This document shows, piece by piece, positions 33,041 to 42,760 of a DNA stretch of 64,000 nucleotides (positions are counted from its first letter, which is position 1; every line of letters begins with the position of its first letter). The DNA lies in the NCBI GenBank assembly GCA_039636775.1, contig CP143429.1, positions 496,001 through 560,000 on the forward strand, in the 5' to 3' direction. The notes under the pieces are model-generated. The model did no database searches, was not told the DNA's origin, and saw only the letters and a list, made by a program, of their open reading frames with translations. Source of the DNA: Micrococcaceae bacterium Sec5.8. GTDB taxonomy: Bacteria; Actinomycetota; Actinomycetes; Actinomycetales; Micrococcaceae. The position numbers and the translations under genes were made by a program.

Positions 33041-34327
33041 CTACGGTTTCTCGGTCCTGCGAACCGCCACCACTAGCACCGCGAACGCCAGCACCTGCAG
33101 CAACACCACCGCCGGGATCAGCAGTTCACGTGCGTCATAGAGGGACCCGTACAGAGCCCCGCCCGCCAGCGCTCCGGCGCCCTCAAAGGCCGCGAAAACG
33201 CCGTACGCCGTGCCTTGCCGCAGTTCCGGCACCAGATCCGCGATCAACGCCTTGACGGTGGAATCCTGGATGCCTGTGGCGGCACCCCAGACGAGGACGC
33301 CGGCCAACGCCAGTCCACCCGCCGGCGATAAGGCCAGCACGGGGACAGCCGCAATCAGCGGAGGCAGTGCCAGGAGCACCCAGGCGCCCGACCGGTCGTA
33401 GAGGACGCCGGTGGCAAGGGCACCCAGCGCCGCCGCCGCCATGGCGCCCGCGTACAGCAGCGGTACGGCCGCGACCGGTACGGCCGCCGCGGTGGTGAGA
33501 TGAAAAGAAATGACGCCGAAAGCTACCAGCCCGGCGCTCCACAAGAAGGCAGCGACGGCGAACAGCGCAAAGGCCCCGGTGAGCAGCGGCGGAGGATGCC
33601 CGGTAACGCCCGGAGGGCCTGCGCCCGCGGGGGCAGAGCCTGTGCCGGGAACGAAGCCGGCGGCCGCTGCTCCGGGCGGAGGGGGTCCGCCCGGTTCCGC
33701 GATGCGGCGGCGCAGCCAGGTCAGCAGGACCATGGCAGCCGCTGCCGGAACTGCCAGGACCGCGAAGGCCGCCGTCAGATTTCCGCTGACCGCAAGTACC
33801 GCGGCCACCAGGACGGGCCCAAGCAGGGCGCCGGCGAGGTCGAGGGACTTGTGGACAGCGAAGCCGCGGCCCCTGCCCACCGGGCTGGCGACCCTGGCCA
33901 GCAGCACCGTCTTGGCCGGACTGCGGACGGCCTTGCCGACGCGGTCCCCGATAATCAGTACAGACGCCACCAGCAATCCGGCTGCCCCGGCCAGGGGTGC
34001 GACGGCGAGCAGGGGCACGCAGACCGCCGTGAGCCCGTATCCGGTGATCGTGAACGTCCAGTAGCGGCGGGTGCGGTCCGCCCAGGGGCCAAACAACAAC
34101 CGGAGTCCCTGCGCTGCGGCCTCCGCCGCGCCGGTCACGAGTCCGACGAGCAGTGCAGAGGCGCCGAGTTGGGCGAGCAGGGGTCCAGCCAAGGGCCGGG
34201 CGCCGTCGGAAACGGCATCGGCAGCCAGGCTGACAAGCCCAAACCCGATCACCGGCCCCCAACCAACGCGTCCCGTCCCGCCCGGTACAGGCTGGCTGGC
34301 CGCCGTCGTCCGACCCCGCCGTTCCAT
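33041..34327 (-). CDS. MFS transporter
   Basis: 428 residues from ATG 34327; an in-frame GTG at 34375 would add 16. About 12 hydrophobic segments are split by a Pro/Gly-rich cytoplasmic loop near the middle (PPPPGAAAAGFVPG). The early loop GPWADRTRRYW resembles the MFS loop 2-3 motif. GDRVGKAVRSPAK is typical of a subgroup of actinobacterial permeases with no known substrate. No resistance or sugar gene adjoins it. Confidence 0.85.
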   Translation of the reverse strand: MERRGRTTAASQPVPGGTGRVGWGPVIGFGLVSLAADAVSDGARPLAGPLLAQLGASALLVGLVTGAAEAAAQGLRLLFGPWADRTRRYWTFTITGYGLTAVCVPLLAVAPLAGAAGLLVASVLIIGDRVGKAVRSPAKTVLLARVASPVGRGRGFAVHKSLDLAGALLGPVLVAAVLAVSGNLTAAFAVLAVPAAAAMVLLTWLRRRIAEPGGPPPPGAAAAGFVPGTGSAPAGAGPPGVTGHPPPLLTGAFALFAVAAFLWSAGLVAFGVISFHLTTAAAVPVAAVPLLYAGAMAAAALGALATGVLYDRSGAWVLLALPPLIAAVPVLALSPAGGLALAGVLVWGAATGIQDSTVKALIADLVPELRQGTAYGVFAAFEGAGALAGGALYGSLYDARELLIPAVVLLQVLAFAVLVVAVRRTEKP

Positions 34328-34408
34328 GAGCCCATGGTTCACCGGGACCAGGGCAAAGACAAGGGCCCGCAGCACCAGCCCGTGAACCCACCAGCCCGGG
34401 CAGCAAAA

Positions 34409-34442
34409 AGGACCCCACCCGGCGTGTGCCGGATGGGGTCCT
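34409..34442 (-). terminator. Intrinsic terminator of the GH16 gene
   Basis: AGGACCCCACCCGGC pairs with GCCGGATGGGGTCCT (one mismatch) around GTGT, followed on the minus strand by TTTTT. It lies 21 bp past the GH16 stop. Confidence 0.85.
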
Positions 34443-34462
34443 CGGGCAGGACCCGTTGCCTG

Positions 34463-35479
34463 TTACCGCCAGGCCCGGACGTAGTCGACCTTCATTTCGG
34501 AGGCCGCTCCGTAGGCAGTGCTGGTACTCGCTTTGCCTACGTTCAGCACCAGGTACTGGGAGGCATTGCCGTCGTCGGTGGCGAAGGACTTGACCTTGAC
34601 GCCGTCGACATAGACCTCGGAGACGTTGCCCTTACGCCACAGTCCGTAGGTGTGGTACGCGTTGCCCCAGCTGCCGGCAATGGTTCCTTGATTGTGGGTT
34701 CCGGACGCCGAGTGGTAATTGGACGTCAACTTTCCCTTGAGCACCTCAGCGATGTCGTTCTCACCGTTGGCCGGCCAGGACTGTCCGGTGGTCCACCATG
34801 CCGGCCAGTTGTGCAGGACGGTTCCATTGCCGGGGAAGGAGATGCGGGCCTCGGTGTAGCCGGTCCGGAATTCGTAACCGGTGGTGGCGGCGTCCTTCGG
34901 GTTTGAGGACACGAGGGCGCCGGTGCCGGCGTCCGAGAGCTTGAGCGAGAGGTTGCCGCCGCCGACCGAAACGTTGGCCGGGCTGGTCTTGACCTTGTTC
35001 ATGGTGCCGCCGCCGAACCAGGAACTTGACCACTTGGTGGTGTCGAGCTTGGTTCCGTTGAAGTCGTCACTGAAGGTCGGCGACCAGGCACCGGGTACAC
35101 CCAACGGTTTCAGGGACGAGACGGATGCGGCCGGCACGATCGCGGCGGCGGGTGCGGCGGCGGGTGCGGCGGCGGGTGCGGCCGCGGCTGCTGCTGCGGG
35201 GACGGGAACGGGGGCAGGCGCCGCCGCGGGGGCGGGGGCTGCTGCCGGGGCGGCTGCCACCGCGGCGGCCGGGACAGCCACCGCCGCCGGCGCGGGTGCC
35301 GGCTGGAATGTGCAGGGCGGCACGCCGTCGCTGACTCTCAGCGAGCAGGTGTACGTGCCTGCGGGGGCTGAGGGCGCCGCAGGCGCTGCCCCGGGTGCCG
35401 CCACGGCGCCGAGGGACGCTGTGAGGGACAGTACGGCTGCCGCGGCCGCACCGGTAAACAAGGTCGTGCTTATCTTCAT
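34463..35479 (-). CDS. Secreted glycoside hydrolase family 16 (beta-glucanase type)
   Basis: 338 residues from ATG 35479 (CAGGAGAG two bases before it). There is a signal peptide (about 1-28), then a short domain with two Cys (YTCSLRVSDGVPPC), a ~70-residue Ala/Pro linker coded by short repeats, and a GH16 domain from about residue 125 (FSDDFNGTKLDTTKW). The catalytic motif ENDIAE gives nucleophile Glu240, Asp242 and acid/base Glu245. The fold ends at the last residue (MKVDYVRAWR). Likely substrates are beta-1,3(4)-glucans. No anchor motif, so released. Single gene with a strong terminator. Confidence 0.9.
   Translation of the reverse strand: MKISTTLFTGAAAAAVLSLTASLGAVAAPGAAPAAPSAPAGTYTCSLRVSDGVPPCTFQPAPAPAAVAVPAAAVAAAPAAAPAPAAAPAPVPVPAAAAAAAPAAAPAAAPAAAIVPAASVSSLKPLGVPGAWSPTFSDDFNGTKLDTTKWSSSWFGGGTMNKVKTSPANVSVGGGNLSLKLSDAGTGALVSSNPKDAATTGYEFRTGYTEARISFPGNGTVLHNWPAWWTTGQSWPANGENDIAEVLKGKLTSNYHSASGTHNQGTIAGSWGNAYHTYGLWRKGNVSEVYVDGVKVKSFATDDGNASQYLVLNVGKASTSTAYGAASEMKVDYVRAWR
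35145..35180. repeat. 12-bp repeats in the GH16 linker
   Basis: Three perfect copies of GCGGCGGGTGCG encode part of the Ala/Pro linker of the GH16 protein. Confidence 0.85.
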
Positions 35480-35684
35480 TACTCTCCTGGAGCTCACGCT
35501 CTGTTGGTGGCGCTGTTCCACGCAGCGCTGAGGGCGCGCGCGAAACAGGAGACGCCGATTCATAGCGGCACCGAGGGTGTTCACCGGCGCACCAGACGGC
35601 TGGCCGGGTAATCCATCCAGGCAGCGACGTGCCGTCCCGGACGCCTTAAGGGCAGGCGTCACCCACAACGGGGCAAAAAAGATC

Positions 35685-35708
35685 GGCCCCGGCGACTGTG
35701 CCGGGGCC
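35685..35708 (-). terminator. Intrinsic terminator of tRNA-Thr
   Basis: GGCCCCGGC (35685-35693) pairs with GCCGGGGCC (35700-35708) around GACTGT, followed on the minus strand by ATCTTTTTT. It is 17 bp past the tRNA. Confidence 0.85.
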
Positions 35709-35724
35709 GTTAGATGGAGACCAG

Positions 35725-35797
35725 AGCTTCCTGCCAGAATCGAACTGGCGACCTTCTCATTACGAGTGAGACGCTCTACCAACTGAGCTAAGGAAGC
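35725..35797 (-). tRNA. tRNA-Thr (anticodon CGT)
   Basis: A 73-nt cloverleaf. The acceptor is GCTTCCT/AGGAAGC, the D-arm contains AGCTCAGTTGG, the anticodon stem TCTCA/TGAGA encloses CTCGTAA (anticodon CGT), and the T-arm contains AGTTCGATTCT. Discriminator T, no CCA. Confidence 0.95.
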
Positions 35798-35891
35798 AAC
35801 CGCCTGACGCGTCCGGGTGACCCGGAGGCATCATGCCAGAGATAACTGTAATAGAGTCTTCCGGCCCGGGTCAAAGTGAGTGGTCAACGCC

Positions 35892-37472
35892 TCAGCAGAC
35901 GGTGTTGTCGGCAGGGGCCGCGCCGTCCAGCAGGTAGCCGTCCACGGCGTTGCCGATGCAGTCATTGGACCGGCCGTAAGCTGTATGGCCCTCGCCCTTC
36001 CATGTCAGCAAAGTGGCTGTTCCGAGCTGCTTGCGCAGCGCACTGGCCCATTCCACCGGGGTTGCCGGGTCTCCGGTGGTGCCGACCACGACGATGGTGG
36101 CCGGACCCGTGTAATCCACGGGTGCCGGGGTCCGGAGGTTCCGGTAAAGCCAGTCCTTGCAGTTGACGCCGCCATAAGCGAAGTAGTAGCCGAGCGTGGG
36201 GGAGAGCTCACGCAAATTCTGTTCCTCCGCGCGCATGCTCGCGGTGTCCGAGGACATCGGGTAGTCGAGGCAGTTGATGGCGCTGAAGGCGAACGTCGAG
36301 TTCGAGGAGTAGGTGCCGTCCGGTTCCCGGTCCGCTCCGAAGTCCGAGAGCCGGAGCATCGGCGCCACATCCCCTTTCATCGCGCTGCCCAGGGCCTGTG
36401 TCAACGCGGGCCAGTTGTCATCATTGTAGAAGGGCAGGATGAAGCCGCTGACGAACATGGAGGCGTTGACTGTCCGGCCGTCCTTGGCGGTCCTCGGTTC
36501 CGCCTCAACGGCGCTGATGATGTCCCGGATCTGGCCGATGCCGTCATCCACGGTGCCGCTCAGCGGGCATCCGGTGTTGGCGAGGCAGTCCGTCACGTAG
36601 GCCCGGATGGCTTTCTCGAAAGCCTTGGCCTGGCCGCTGGTCAGCTCCTCGTAGCTGAGGGAGGGATCCATTGCGCCGTCGAGGACCATGCGGCCAACGT
36701 TGTCCGGGAACAACGAGGCGTAGGTGGAGCCGAGGAAGGTCCCGTAGGAGTAGCCCAGGTAGTTCAGCTTGCTGTCATTGAGCACACCGCGCAGGATGTC
36801 AAGGTCCTTGGCGGCACTGACAGTATCGACGTGGCCAAGCACCGGGCCGGTCTTCTCCACACACTTGGCGGCGATGGCTTTGTTGTCGGCCAGGGCTTCG
36901 GCAAGCCCGGCGTCGGTCGTGAGGTCGTAGGTCTTGGCGCGGGAGGCATCACGCTCCTGATCGGTCAGGCACGTCACCGGGGCGGAGCGTTTGACGCCGC
37001 GCGGATCGAAACCGACGATGTCGTAGCTGGCGCGCACCTTCTGGGAAATATTGGTGGACCCGGCATCCCGCACGAAGTCATAGCCGGAGCCGCCCGGGCC
37101 GCCGGGGTTAACCAGCAGGCTGCCCAGCTTGTCCTTGCTCTTCGTCGGGAGCTTCAGGGCCGCGATTTCAATGGTTCCGCCGTCGGGCTTGCTGTAGTCC
37201 AGCGGCACCGTGACCTTGGCGCATTGAAAGTCGCCTTCGCAGCGGGTCCAGTCGAGCGTCTGGGAGTAGAAGCTGCGCAAATTATCCGGCGCGGCTGCAG
37301 CGATCGACGGGTCAGCTGTTTTCTGCGCTTCGCCCGCGCCCCCTCCGCCTGAACCGAACAAAGTGCAGGAGGACAGGACGAGGGCCATCACCAGGCCGAG
37401 CGCCAGTGCGGCAGCTCCCCGCAGCCTGACCCCCCGGGGTCGGTTCGAGGCGGGCCGGAATGGTGGGCTCAT
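35892..37472 (-). CDS. Secreted tripeptidyl-aminopeptidase-like alpha/beta hydrolase lipoprotein
   Basis: 526 residues. The N-terminus is basic, then hydrophobic, then LVLSSC with Cys36 as the lipid-modified residue. The alpha/beta hydrolase domain has the oxyanion region NPGGPGGSG, FDPRGVKRS and the nucleophile Ser242 in GYSYGTFLG. A C-terminal TAP-like domain includes TTGDPATPVEWA and GEGHTAYGR, which supplies the catalytic His. Family members (S33) release N-terminal tripeptides or act on small esters. AAGGAG stands seven bases before the start. The holB gene ends 56 bp upstream on the same strand. Confidence 0.9.
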   Translation of the reverse strand: MSPPFRPASNRPRGVRLRGAAALALGLVMALVLSSCTLFGSGGGGAGEAQKTADPSIAAAAPDNLRSFYSQTLDWTRCEGDFQCAKVTVPLDYSKPDGGTIEIAALKLPTKSKDKLGSLLVNPGGPGGSGYDFVRDAGSTNISQKVRASYDIVGFDPRGVKRSAPVTCLTDQERDASRAKTYDLTTDAGLAEALADNKAIAAKCVEKTGPVLGHVDTVSAAKDLDILRGVLNDSKLNYLGYSYGTFLGSTYASLFPDNVGRMVLDGAMDPSLSYEELTSGQAKAFEKAIRAYVTDCLANTGCPLSGTVDDGIGQIRDIISAVEAEPRTAKDGRTVNASMFVSGFILPFYNDDNWPALTQALGSAMKGDVAPMLRLSDFGADREPDGTYSSNSTFAFSAINCLDYPMSSDTASMRAEEQNLRELSPTLGYYFAYGGVNCKDWLYRNLRTPAPVDYTGPATIVVVGTTGDPATPVEWASALRKQLGTATLLTWKGEGHTAYGRSNDCIGNAVDGYLLDGAAPADNTVC

Positions 37473-37528
37473 GCGGTTCTCCTTGGAAATGGGACGGTGC
37501 TGATCCGGACGGGTAGGGCGGTCAGGCC

Positions 37529-38671
37529 TCAGATGAGGCTGGCGGCCATGGACTCGATGGTCAAAAGCGGGGCCACGTTCGACGTCGTGATCCGGGTGCG
37601 GGCCTTGTTGATGGCGTCCATGCGGGCCAGCGTGGTTTCGGCGGAGGAGCGCGAGGCGAATTCCGTGAGTTCGCTCCGAAGTTCACTGTTGACCAGTTCC
37701 ACGGCGTTCCCCATCTGAATGATCAGCACATCCCGGTAGAAAGACAACAGATCAGTCAGCGTACGGTCCAGGGAGTCCGTCACCGAGCGCTTGGCGCGCC
37801 GCTTCTGGTCGTCCTCAAGCTGTTTGACCTGGCCGCGCATGGCCGGCGGAAGGGTCCCGCTTTCCGGGGCTCCGAGGGTGGCGAGCAGGGCGGCCTTTTC
37901 CGCCGCGTCGCGCTCGTCATTGGAGCTGTTGGCTTCCTCGGTGGCGATCTTGACAAGCTTGTCCGCCATGAGCACCGCGGCGGTGACCCCCCGCAGGTCC
38001 AAAGGGAACCGCACCGTCTCCAGCCGCCGTTTCCGCGCGTCGGGATCCCGGGCCAGCCGGCGGGCGATGCCCACGTGGCTTTGTGCCGCCCGGGCTGCCC
38101 GCTCGGCGACCGCAGGGTCGACGCCGTCGCGCTTGACGAGCAGGGCAGCGACGTCGGCCGCGGGTGGAAGCCGAAGGGCAACGGACCGGCAGCGGGAGCG
38201 GATGGTGACTAGAACGTCGGCCGGGGAAGGGGCGCACAGCATCCAGATGGTGCGGGGAGTGGGCTCCTCGATGGCCTTGAGCAGCACATTGGTGGTGCGT
38301 TCGGCCATCCGGTCCGCGTCCTCGACGACGATGATGCGCCAGCGCGCCGAGGAGGGCCGGTTTCCCGCCGTGGAGACCAGTTCCCGGGCCTCGTCAATGG
38401 TGATGGTGACCTTCTCGGTGCGCACAAAGGCCACATCAGAGTGCGTCTCACCAAGGATCGTCAGGCAGGCTGCGCATTCGCCGCAGCCGCGGCGGCTGAG
38501 GTCGTCCTGGTCGCAGTTCAGGGCGGCCGCAAACGCCTTCGCCGCGTTGGACCGGCCGGAACCCGGCGGGCCGGTAAAAAGCCAGGCGTGGGTCAGGCCT
38601 TCACCCTGCGCGGCCTGGCGCAACTGCGCCACGACGGCGGGTTGGCCCTGGAGGTCGTCCCAGACGCTCAT
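37529..38671 (-). CDS. holB: DNA polymerase III delta' subunit
   Basis: 380 residues of a clamp-loader subunit. The AAA+ core has a P-loop at residues 34-41 reading GPPGSGRS, where the usual Lys is Arg, so ATP hydrolysis is probably lost, as in other delta' proteins. A zinc-ribbon stretch with Cys residues (RRGCGECAACLT) follows. DEAREL, VVEDADRM (Walker B region) and the arginine-finger zone RSRCRS are intact. The start overlaps the tmk stop (ATGA), so the two are coupled, an arrangement common in bacteria. No sign of a truncated domain. Confidence 0.93.
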   Translation of the reverse strand: MSVWDDLQGQPAVVAQLRQAAQGEGLTHAWLFTGPPGSGRSNAAKAFAAALNCDQDDLSRRGCGECAACLTILGETHSDVAFVRTEKVTITIDEARELVSTAGNRPSSARWRIIVVEDADRMAERTTNVLLKAIEEPTPRTIWMLCAPSPADVLVTIRSRCRSVALRLPPAADVAALLVKRDGVDPAVAERAARAAQSHVGIARRLARDPDARKRRLETVRFPLDLRGVTAAVLMADKLVKIATEEANSSNDERDAAEKAALLATLGAPESGTLPPAMRGQVKQLEDDQKRRAKRSVTDSLDRTLTDLLSFYRDVLIIQMGNAVELVNSELRSELTEFASRSSAETTLARMDAINKARTRITTSNVAPLLTIESMAASLI

Positions 38672-39324
38672 GCGTCCACGCCGCGGGGAAGGGGCAGGAG
38701 GGATCCGACCCTGTCCAGGATCCGGGCAGCCAGCTGGTCAACGGGCAGGCCGGCGGGGAGAACAAGGTAGCGTTCGGGCCGGGCCGAGGCGAGATCGAGG
38801 AAGGCGTTCCGGATCGTGGCGTGGAACTCGTCGGCCTCGGATTCGAGCCGGTCCTCGGCCGCGTCGCCGGCGGTGCGCCGGCGGCGTCCCACCGCGGGTT
38901 CGACGTCGAGCAGCACCGTGAGATCCGGTTGCAGGCCCGAGGTGGCCCACTCGTTGAGGTCGCGGACGGATGCGGTGCCAAGGCGCCGGCCCGCGCCCTG
39001 GTAGGCAACCGAGGAATCAATGTAGCGGTCGGTGAGGACGATCTCGCCGCGTGCCAGAGCCGGGCGGATGACCTGGGCCGCGTGGGCGGCGCGGGAGGCG
39101 GCGAAAATCAAGGCTTCGGTATGCGCGTCGATATGGCCGTGGCCGTGGTCCAGGACCAGGGAACGCAGTTTCTCCCCGATCGGGGTGCCGCCCGGCTCGC
39201 GGGTCCGCAGCACCTGAAGGCCGCGGGATTCGAGGGCCCCGGCCAGCTCCGCTGCCTGCGTGGACTTGCCGGCGCCGTCGCCGCCTTCGAAGGCGATAAA
39301 AAGTCCGGGGTTCTGGGTAGTCAC
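38668..39324 (-). CDS. tmk: Thymidylate kinase
   Basis: 218 residues from GTG 39324, because TTQNPGLFIAFEGGDGAGKS begins the family domain at once; an open frame upstream has no support. The P-loop is EGGDGAGKST, the DRY-type motif is DRYIDSSVAYQGAG, and the lid region has RRRRTAGDAAEDRLE. It phosphorylates dTMP to dTDP for DNA synthesis. The stop overlaps the holB start. Divergent from the trans-sulfuration gene with an 88-bp gap. Confidence 0.95.
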   Translation of the reverse strand: MTTQNPGLFIAFEGGDGAGKSTQAAELAGALESRGLQVLRTREPGGTPIGEKLRSLVLDHGHGHIDAHTEALIFAASRAAHAAQVIRPALARGEIVLTDRYIDSSVAYQGAGRRLGTASVRDLNEWATSGLQPDLTVLLDVEPAVGRRRRTAGDAAEDRLESEADEFHATIRNAFLDLASARPERYLVLPAGLPVDQLAARILDRVGSLLPLPRGVDA

Positions 39325-39412
39325 TGTTCTAGCGTACCGACTATCGCCGGCAGCGACGCGTCCCGGCGTCGTACTTTGGCGGCTCCGCAGCGCATCGAAG
39401 TACCCTGTGACC

Positions 39413-40609
39413 ATGAGTCTTACCGAAGAACAGGCGGCGGCGCTGTCCGCCGAAACGGTCGTTGTGGCGGCCGGCCGGCCATCACGGGAACGCGATGAAC
39501 CGGTGAACCCTCCGATTGTGCTCTCCTCGACGTATTTCGGCACGGGGCCGCTGGGCGACGGCGACCGCGGCTACGGACGCTACTCCAACCCCACCTGGGA
39601 CCCCTTTGAGGAAGCCCTCGGCCAGCTCGAAGGTGCCGACCTCCCCGGCCTGCTCTACGCCTCCGGCCTGGCCGCCGTCAGCTCAGCCTTGTCGCTGGTG
39701 CCGGCCGGCGGGGTGCTGGTCATGCCGTCCCATAGTTACGCCGGATCCCTGGTCATGGCCACCGAACTCGCCGGGAAGGGCTTCCTGGAACTGCGCACCG
39801 TGGACATCACCGACACCGACGCCGTCCTGGCGCAGCTCGCACCGGCGGACGGGCGGCCCGCCAGCATGCTCTGGCTGGAGAGCCCCACCAACCCGATGCT
39901 CGGTGTCGCGGACATCCGGGCCCTGACGGCCGCCGCGCATGCCGCGGGCGCCATGGTGGTCACCGACAACACCTTCTCCACCCCCCTTGTGCAGCAGCCG
40001 CTGGCCCTGGGATCGGACGTCGTCCTGCATTCGGTGACGAAATACCTCTCCGGCCACTCCGACGTCGTGCTGGGGGCGCTCGTGACCTCCGACGCCGGCC
40101 TGCGCGCCACGCTGCTGCACCACCGCACCATCCACGGCGGGATCGCCGGGCCCTTCGAGGCGTGGCTGGCGCTGCGCGGACTGCGCACCCTGGCGCTGCG
40201 GGTGGAGCGCTCGCAGGCTTCGGCAGCGGTCCTCGCGGAACGGCTCAGCACGCACCCCCGGGTCGGCGGCATCCGGTTCCCGGGCCTTCCCACGGATCCC
40301 GGCCACGGACGGGCCAGGAGCCAGATGAAGGGCTTCGGTTCGGTGCTGTGCCTTGAAATGGCTCCCGTGGAGGGGGCCGCCGGCCGCCTCAGCGGCGCCG
40401 ATGCCGCGGACCGGATGATCAGGGCCCTGAAGCTGTGGCTGCCGGCCACTTCCTTGGGCGGCGTGGAGTCGCTGATCGAACGGCGGCGCCGGCACACAGC
40501 CGAGCCGGCCAGCGTGCCGGAGAACCTGGTCCGGTTGAGCGTGGGAATCGAAAACGTCGAGGACCTGTGGGCCGATTTGGAACAGGCCCTCGCCGGCTTG
40601 GGCGGCTAG
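39413..40609 (+). CDS. PLP-dependent trans-sulfuration enzyme (cystathionine gamma-synthase/lyase type)
   Basis: 398 residues from ATG 39413. It belongs to the Cys/Met-metabolism PLP family: YGRYSNPTWDPFEEALGQLE (tetramer N-arm), ESPTNPMLGVAD, the PLP Lys210 in SVTKYLSGHSD, and SLGGVESLIE near the end. Such enzymes join or split cystathionine, or act on methionine/homocysteine. Synthase and lyase cannot be separated from these motifs. The gene is followed 9 bp later by a DUF2516 gene, but a functional link is unlikely. Confidence 0.9.
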   Translation: MSLTEEQAAALSAETVVVAAGRPSRERDEPVNPPIVLSSTYFGTGPLGDGDRGYGRYSNPTWDPFEEALGQLEGADLPGLLYASGLAAVSSALSLVPAGGVLVMPSHSYAGSLVMATELAGKGFLELRTVDITDTDAVLAQLAPADGRPASMLWLESPTNPMLGVADIRALTAAAHAAGAMVVTDNTFSTPLVQQPLALGSDVVLHSVTKYLSGHSDVVLGALVTSDAGLRATLLHHRTIHGGIAGPFEAWLALRGLRTLALRVERSQASAAVLAERLSTHPRVGGIRFPGLPTDPGHGRARSQMKGFGSVLCLEMAPVEGAAGRLSGADAADRMIRALKLWLPATSLGGVESLIERRRRHTAEPASVPENLVRLSVGIENVEDLWADLEQALAGLGG

Positions 40610-40618
40610 GCTGGGGGC

Positions 40619-40975
40619 ATGGACGGACGCGCGCTTATTTTCTATGTCGAAACCGGGATTTACTTTCTCCTGGCCCTGGTAGCCCTTGCCCTGGAGGTGT
40701 GGGCGTTCTTCGACTGCCTGCGGCACAAGGGAAACGCTTTTGAAGCCGTGTCCAAGCGCACCAAAACTTTCTGGCTCGCTCTCACCGGCGGTGCCATGGC
40801 TGTGGGCCTGCTCTCCGTGGTGGGCGGCGGCGGCGGAGGCCTGCTCGGCCCGCTGGGATTGTTCGGACTTGTCGCCGTGACGGCTGCGTCCGTCTATCTT
40901 GCCGACGTCCGGCCTGCGGTGAAGGATGCCGGCCGTGGCGGGAACCGCAACACGGGCCCCTACGGACCCTGGTAG
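40619..40975 (+). CDS. DUF2516-family membrane protein
   Basis: 118 residues. Three hydrophobic segments (about 10-33, 50-68, 75-93) flank WAFFDCLRHKGNAFEAVSKR, typical of DUF2516, an actinobacterial family without known function. A cytosolic tail rich in Gly, Asn and Pro ends in YGPW. The gene overlaps the convergent methyltransferase gene by 16 bp at the 3' ends. Confidence 0.85.
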   Translation: MDGRALIFYVETGIYFLLALVALALEVWAFFDCLRHKGNAFEAVSKRTKTFWLALTGGAMAVGLLSVVGGGGGGLLGPLGLFGLVAVTAASVYLADVRPAVKDAGRGGNRNTGPYGPW

Positions 40976-41829
40976 GGCGCGACGGCGTCCCAGCCCACCG
41001 TGAGTTCGCCCAGGCGCCACCGGGACGGGCCGTCCTGAACCGGCCAGCCGGCACCCCGGAGTGAACGGCACATGGCCGTCCAGCGCTGCTGGTTCCCGAA
41101 AGCGGCCAGTGGCGCAGCTTCCAGCCAGGCCTGGTCCATTGCCTGCAGGAACGTATGGATTCTCTCGCCCGGGATGTTCCGGTGGATCAGTGCCTTCGGC
41201 AGCCGCTCGGCGACGTCCGAGGGCAACGCAAAACTTCCGAACCGCATGGACAGACTCAGGCTCAAGGGCCGCCCGGCGTCCAGTGCCACCCAGGTGACCC
41301 GGCGGCCGATTTCGTCGCAGGTGCCGTCAATGAACAGTCCCTCCGGGGCGAGCCGGCCCTGCACCAGCCGCCAGATGGCCTCGACGTCCGCTTCCTCGTA
41401 CTGCCGCAGCACATTGAATGCCCGCACCAGGACGGGCCGTCCGGCCACCGGCAGTTCGAAGCCGCCCAACTGGAAGCTCAGTCCCGGCCGTTCCAGTTCG
41501 TTGGCCAGCCGGACCCGTTCAGGTTCAATTTCCACGCCCACCACGCGCACGTCCGGGCGGATCACGGACAACCGCTCGAAGAGTTCGACGGCGGTGGCCG
41601 GGGACGCGCCGTAACCCAGATCGACGACGAGGGGATCGGCGGCCGTGCGCAGCCGCCAGGCCTGCGGGCCGGCCAGCCAACGGTCCAGGCGCCGCATCCG
41701 GTTGGGGTTGGTGGTGCCGCGGGTGATGTTGCCCACCGGCCTGCCGGCGCGGGATGCGCCCTTGGCCGCACCTCGTTTTTCCATGACATGGGTCTGCGGG
41801 GGCGCCACCCGCTCAGCTTTCTGCACCAC
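40960..41829 (-). CDS. SAM-dependent methyltransferase-like protein
   Basis: 289 residues from a GTG at 41829 (AGGG seven bases before). A basic N-terminal region ([21 protein letters not shown], quoted here as [12 protein letters not shown]) precedes a class I fold with [25 protein letters not shown] and [10 protein letters not shown]. The GxG-like SAM loop and acidic ribose contact are present. The basic N-terminus suggests nucleic-acid contact. Substrate unknown. Confidence 0.78.
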   Translation of the reverse strand: MVQKAERVAPPQTHVMEKRGAAKGASRAGRPVGNITRGTTNPNRMRRLDRWLAGPQAWRLRTAADPLVVDLGYGASPATAVELFERLSVIRPDVRVVGVEIEPERVRLANELERPGLSFQLGGFELPVAGRPVLVRAFNVLRQYEEADVEAIWRLVQGRLAPEGLFIDGTCDEIGRRVTWVALDAGRPLSLSLSMRFGSFALPSDVAERLPKALIHRNIPGERIHTFLQAMDQAWLEAAPLAAFGNQQRWTAMCRSLRGAGWPVQDGPSRWRLGELTVGWDAVAPYQGP

Positions 41830-41987
41830 GAACCAACCCTATCCTCCAACGCGATCCTTCGACACGCTGGGTCACTCCCGGCGCACGCCGCCCCGGGAGG
41901 GGTGCGGGGTGTGATCCCGTGGTGGCCCGAGGCGCGGGCTTTGTAACGCTCGGCGCCGGCGGGGACCGCTCGGCTAGGATGAAAACC

Positions 41988-42734
41988 ATGACTTATAAGC
42001 TGATTCTGCTGCGCCACGGCCACAGCGAATGGAACGCCAAGAACCTGTTCACCGGCTGGGTGGACGTTGACCTCAACGACCAGGGCCGGGCCGAGGCGGT
42101 CCGCGGCGGCGAGCTTCTCGTGGAGAACAACATCCTCCCCGACGTCCTGTACACCTCTTTGCTGAAGCGGGCCATCAACACCGCGAACATGACCCTGGAC
42201 AAGGCGGACCGCGGCTGGATCCCCGTCAAGCGGGACTGGCGGCTCAACGAGCGCCACTACGGCGCGCTGCAAGGCAAGGACAAGGCCCAGACCCTCGCGG
42301 AATACGGCGAAGAGCAGTTCATGATGTGGCGCCGGTCGTACGACACCCCGCCGCCGCCCCTGGACGATGACTCCGAGTTCTCCCAGGCGCACGATCCGCG
42401 CTACGCGGACCTCGGCGATGCGCTGCCCCGCACCGAATGCCTCAAAGATGTCCTGGTCCGGCTCCTGCCCTACTGGGAATCGGACATCAAGGAGGACCTT
42501 AAGGCCGGCAAGACCGTCCTGGTCACGGCGCACGGCAACTCACTGCGTGCCCTCGTCAAGCATCTGGACGGCATCAGCGATGAAGCCATCGCCGGTTTGA
42601 ACATCCCCACCGGCATCCCGCTGGTCTACGAACTGGACGAGAACTTCAAGCCGCTTACCCCCGGTGGCACGTATCTTGACCCTGCGGCCGCTGCCGAGGC
42701 CATCAAGGCCGTCGCGAACCAGGGCAAGAAGTAG
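41988..42734 (+). CDS. gpmA: 2,3-bisphosphoglycerate-dependent phosphoglycerate mutase
   Basis: 248 residues from ATG 41988; ATG 41979 is in frame and would add three residues. It interconverts 3- and 2-phosphoglycerate in glycolysis and gluconeogenesis. The phosphohistidine is in [10 protein letters not shown], with the second His in [23 protein letters not shown] is intact. Length matches the cofactor-dependent class. Single gene with a hairpin after it; promoter elements are not clear in the 158-bp spacer to the divergent methyltransferase gene. Confidence 0.96.
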   Translation: MTYKLILLRHGHSEWNAKNLFTGWVDVDLNDQGRAEAVRGGELLVENNILPDVLYTSLLKRAINTANMTLDKADRGWIPVKRDWRLNERHYGALQGKDKAQTLAEYGEEQFMMWRRSYDTPPPPLDDDSEFSQAHDPRYADLGDALPRTECLKDVLVRLLPYWESDIKEDLKAGKTVLVTAHGNSLRALVKHLDGISDEAIAGLNIPTGIPLVYELDENFKPLTPGGTYLDPAAAAEAIKAVANQGKK

Positions 42735-42760
42735 CTCCGGACGCACTTTCTACCCGGACA

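Noticed and set aside
35120..35300. GC-rich short repeats that could be read as a CRISPR-like array
   Set aside because: The units are 9-12 bp, have no spacers and encode the Ala/Pro linker of the GH16 protein.
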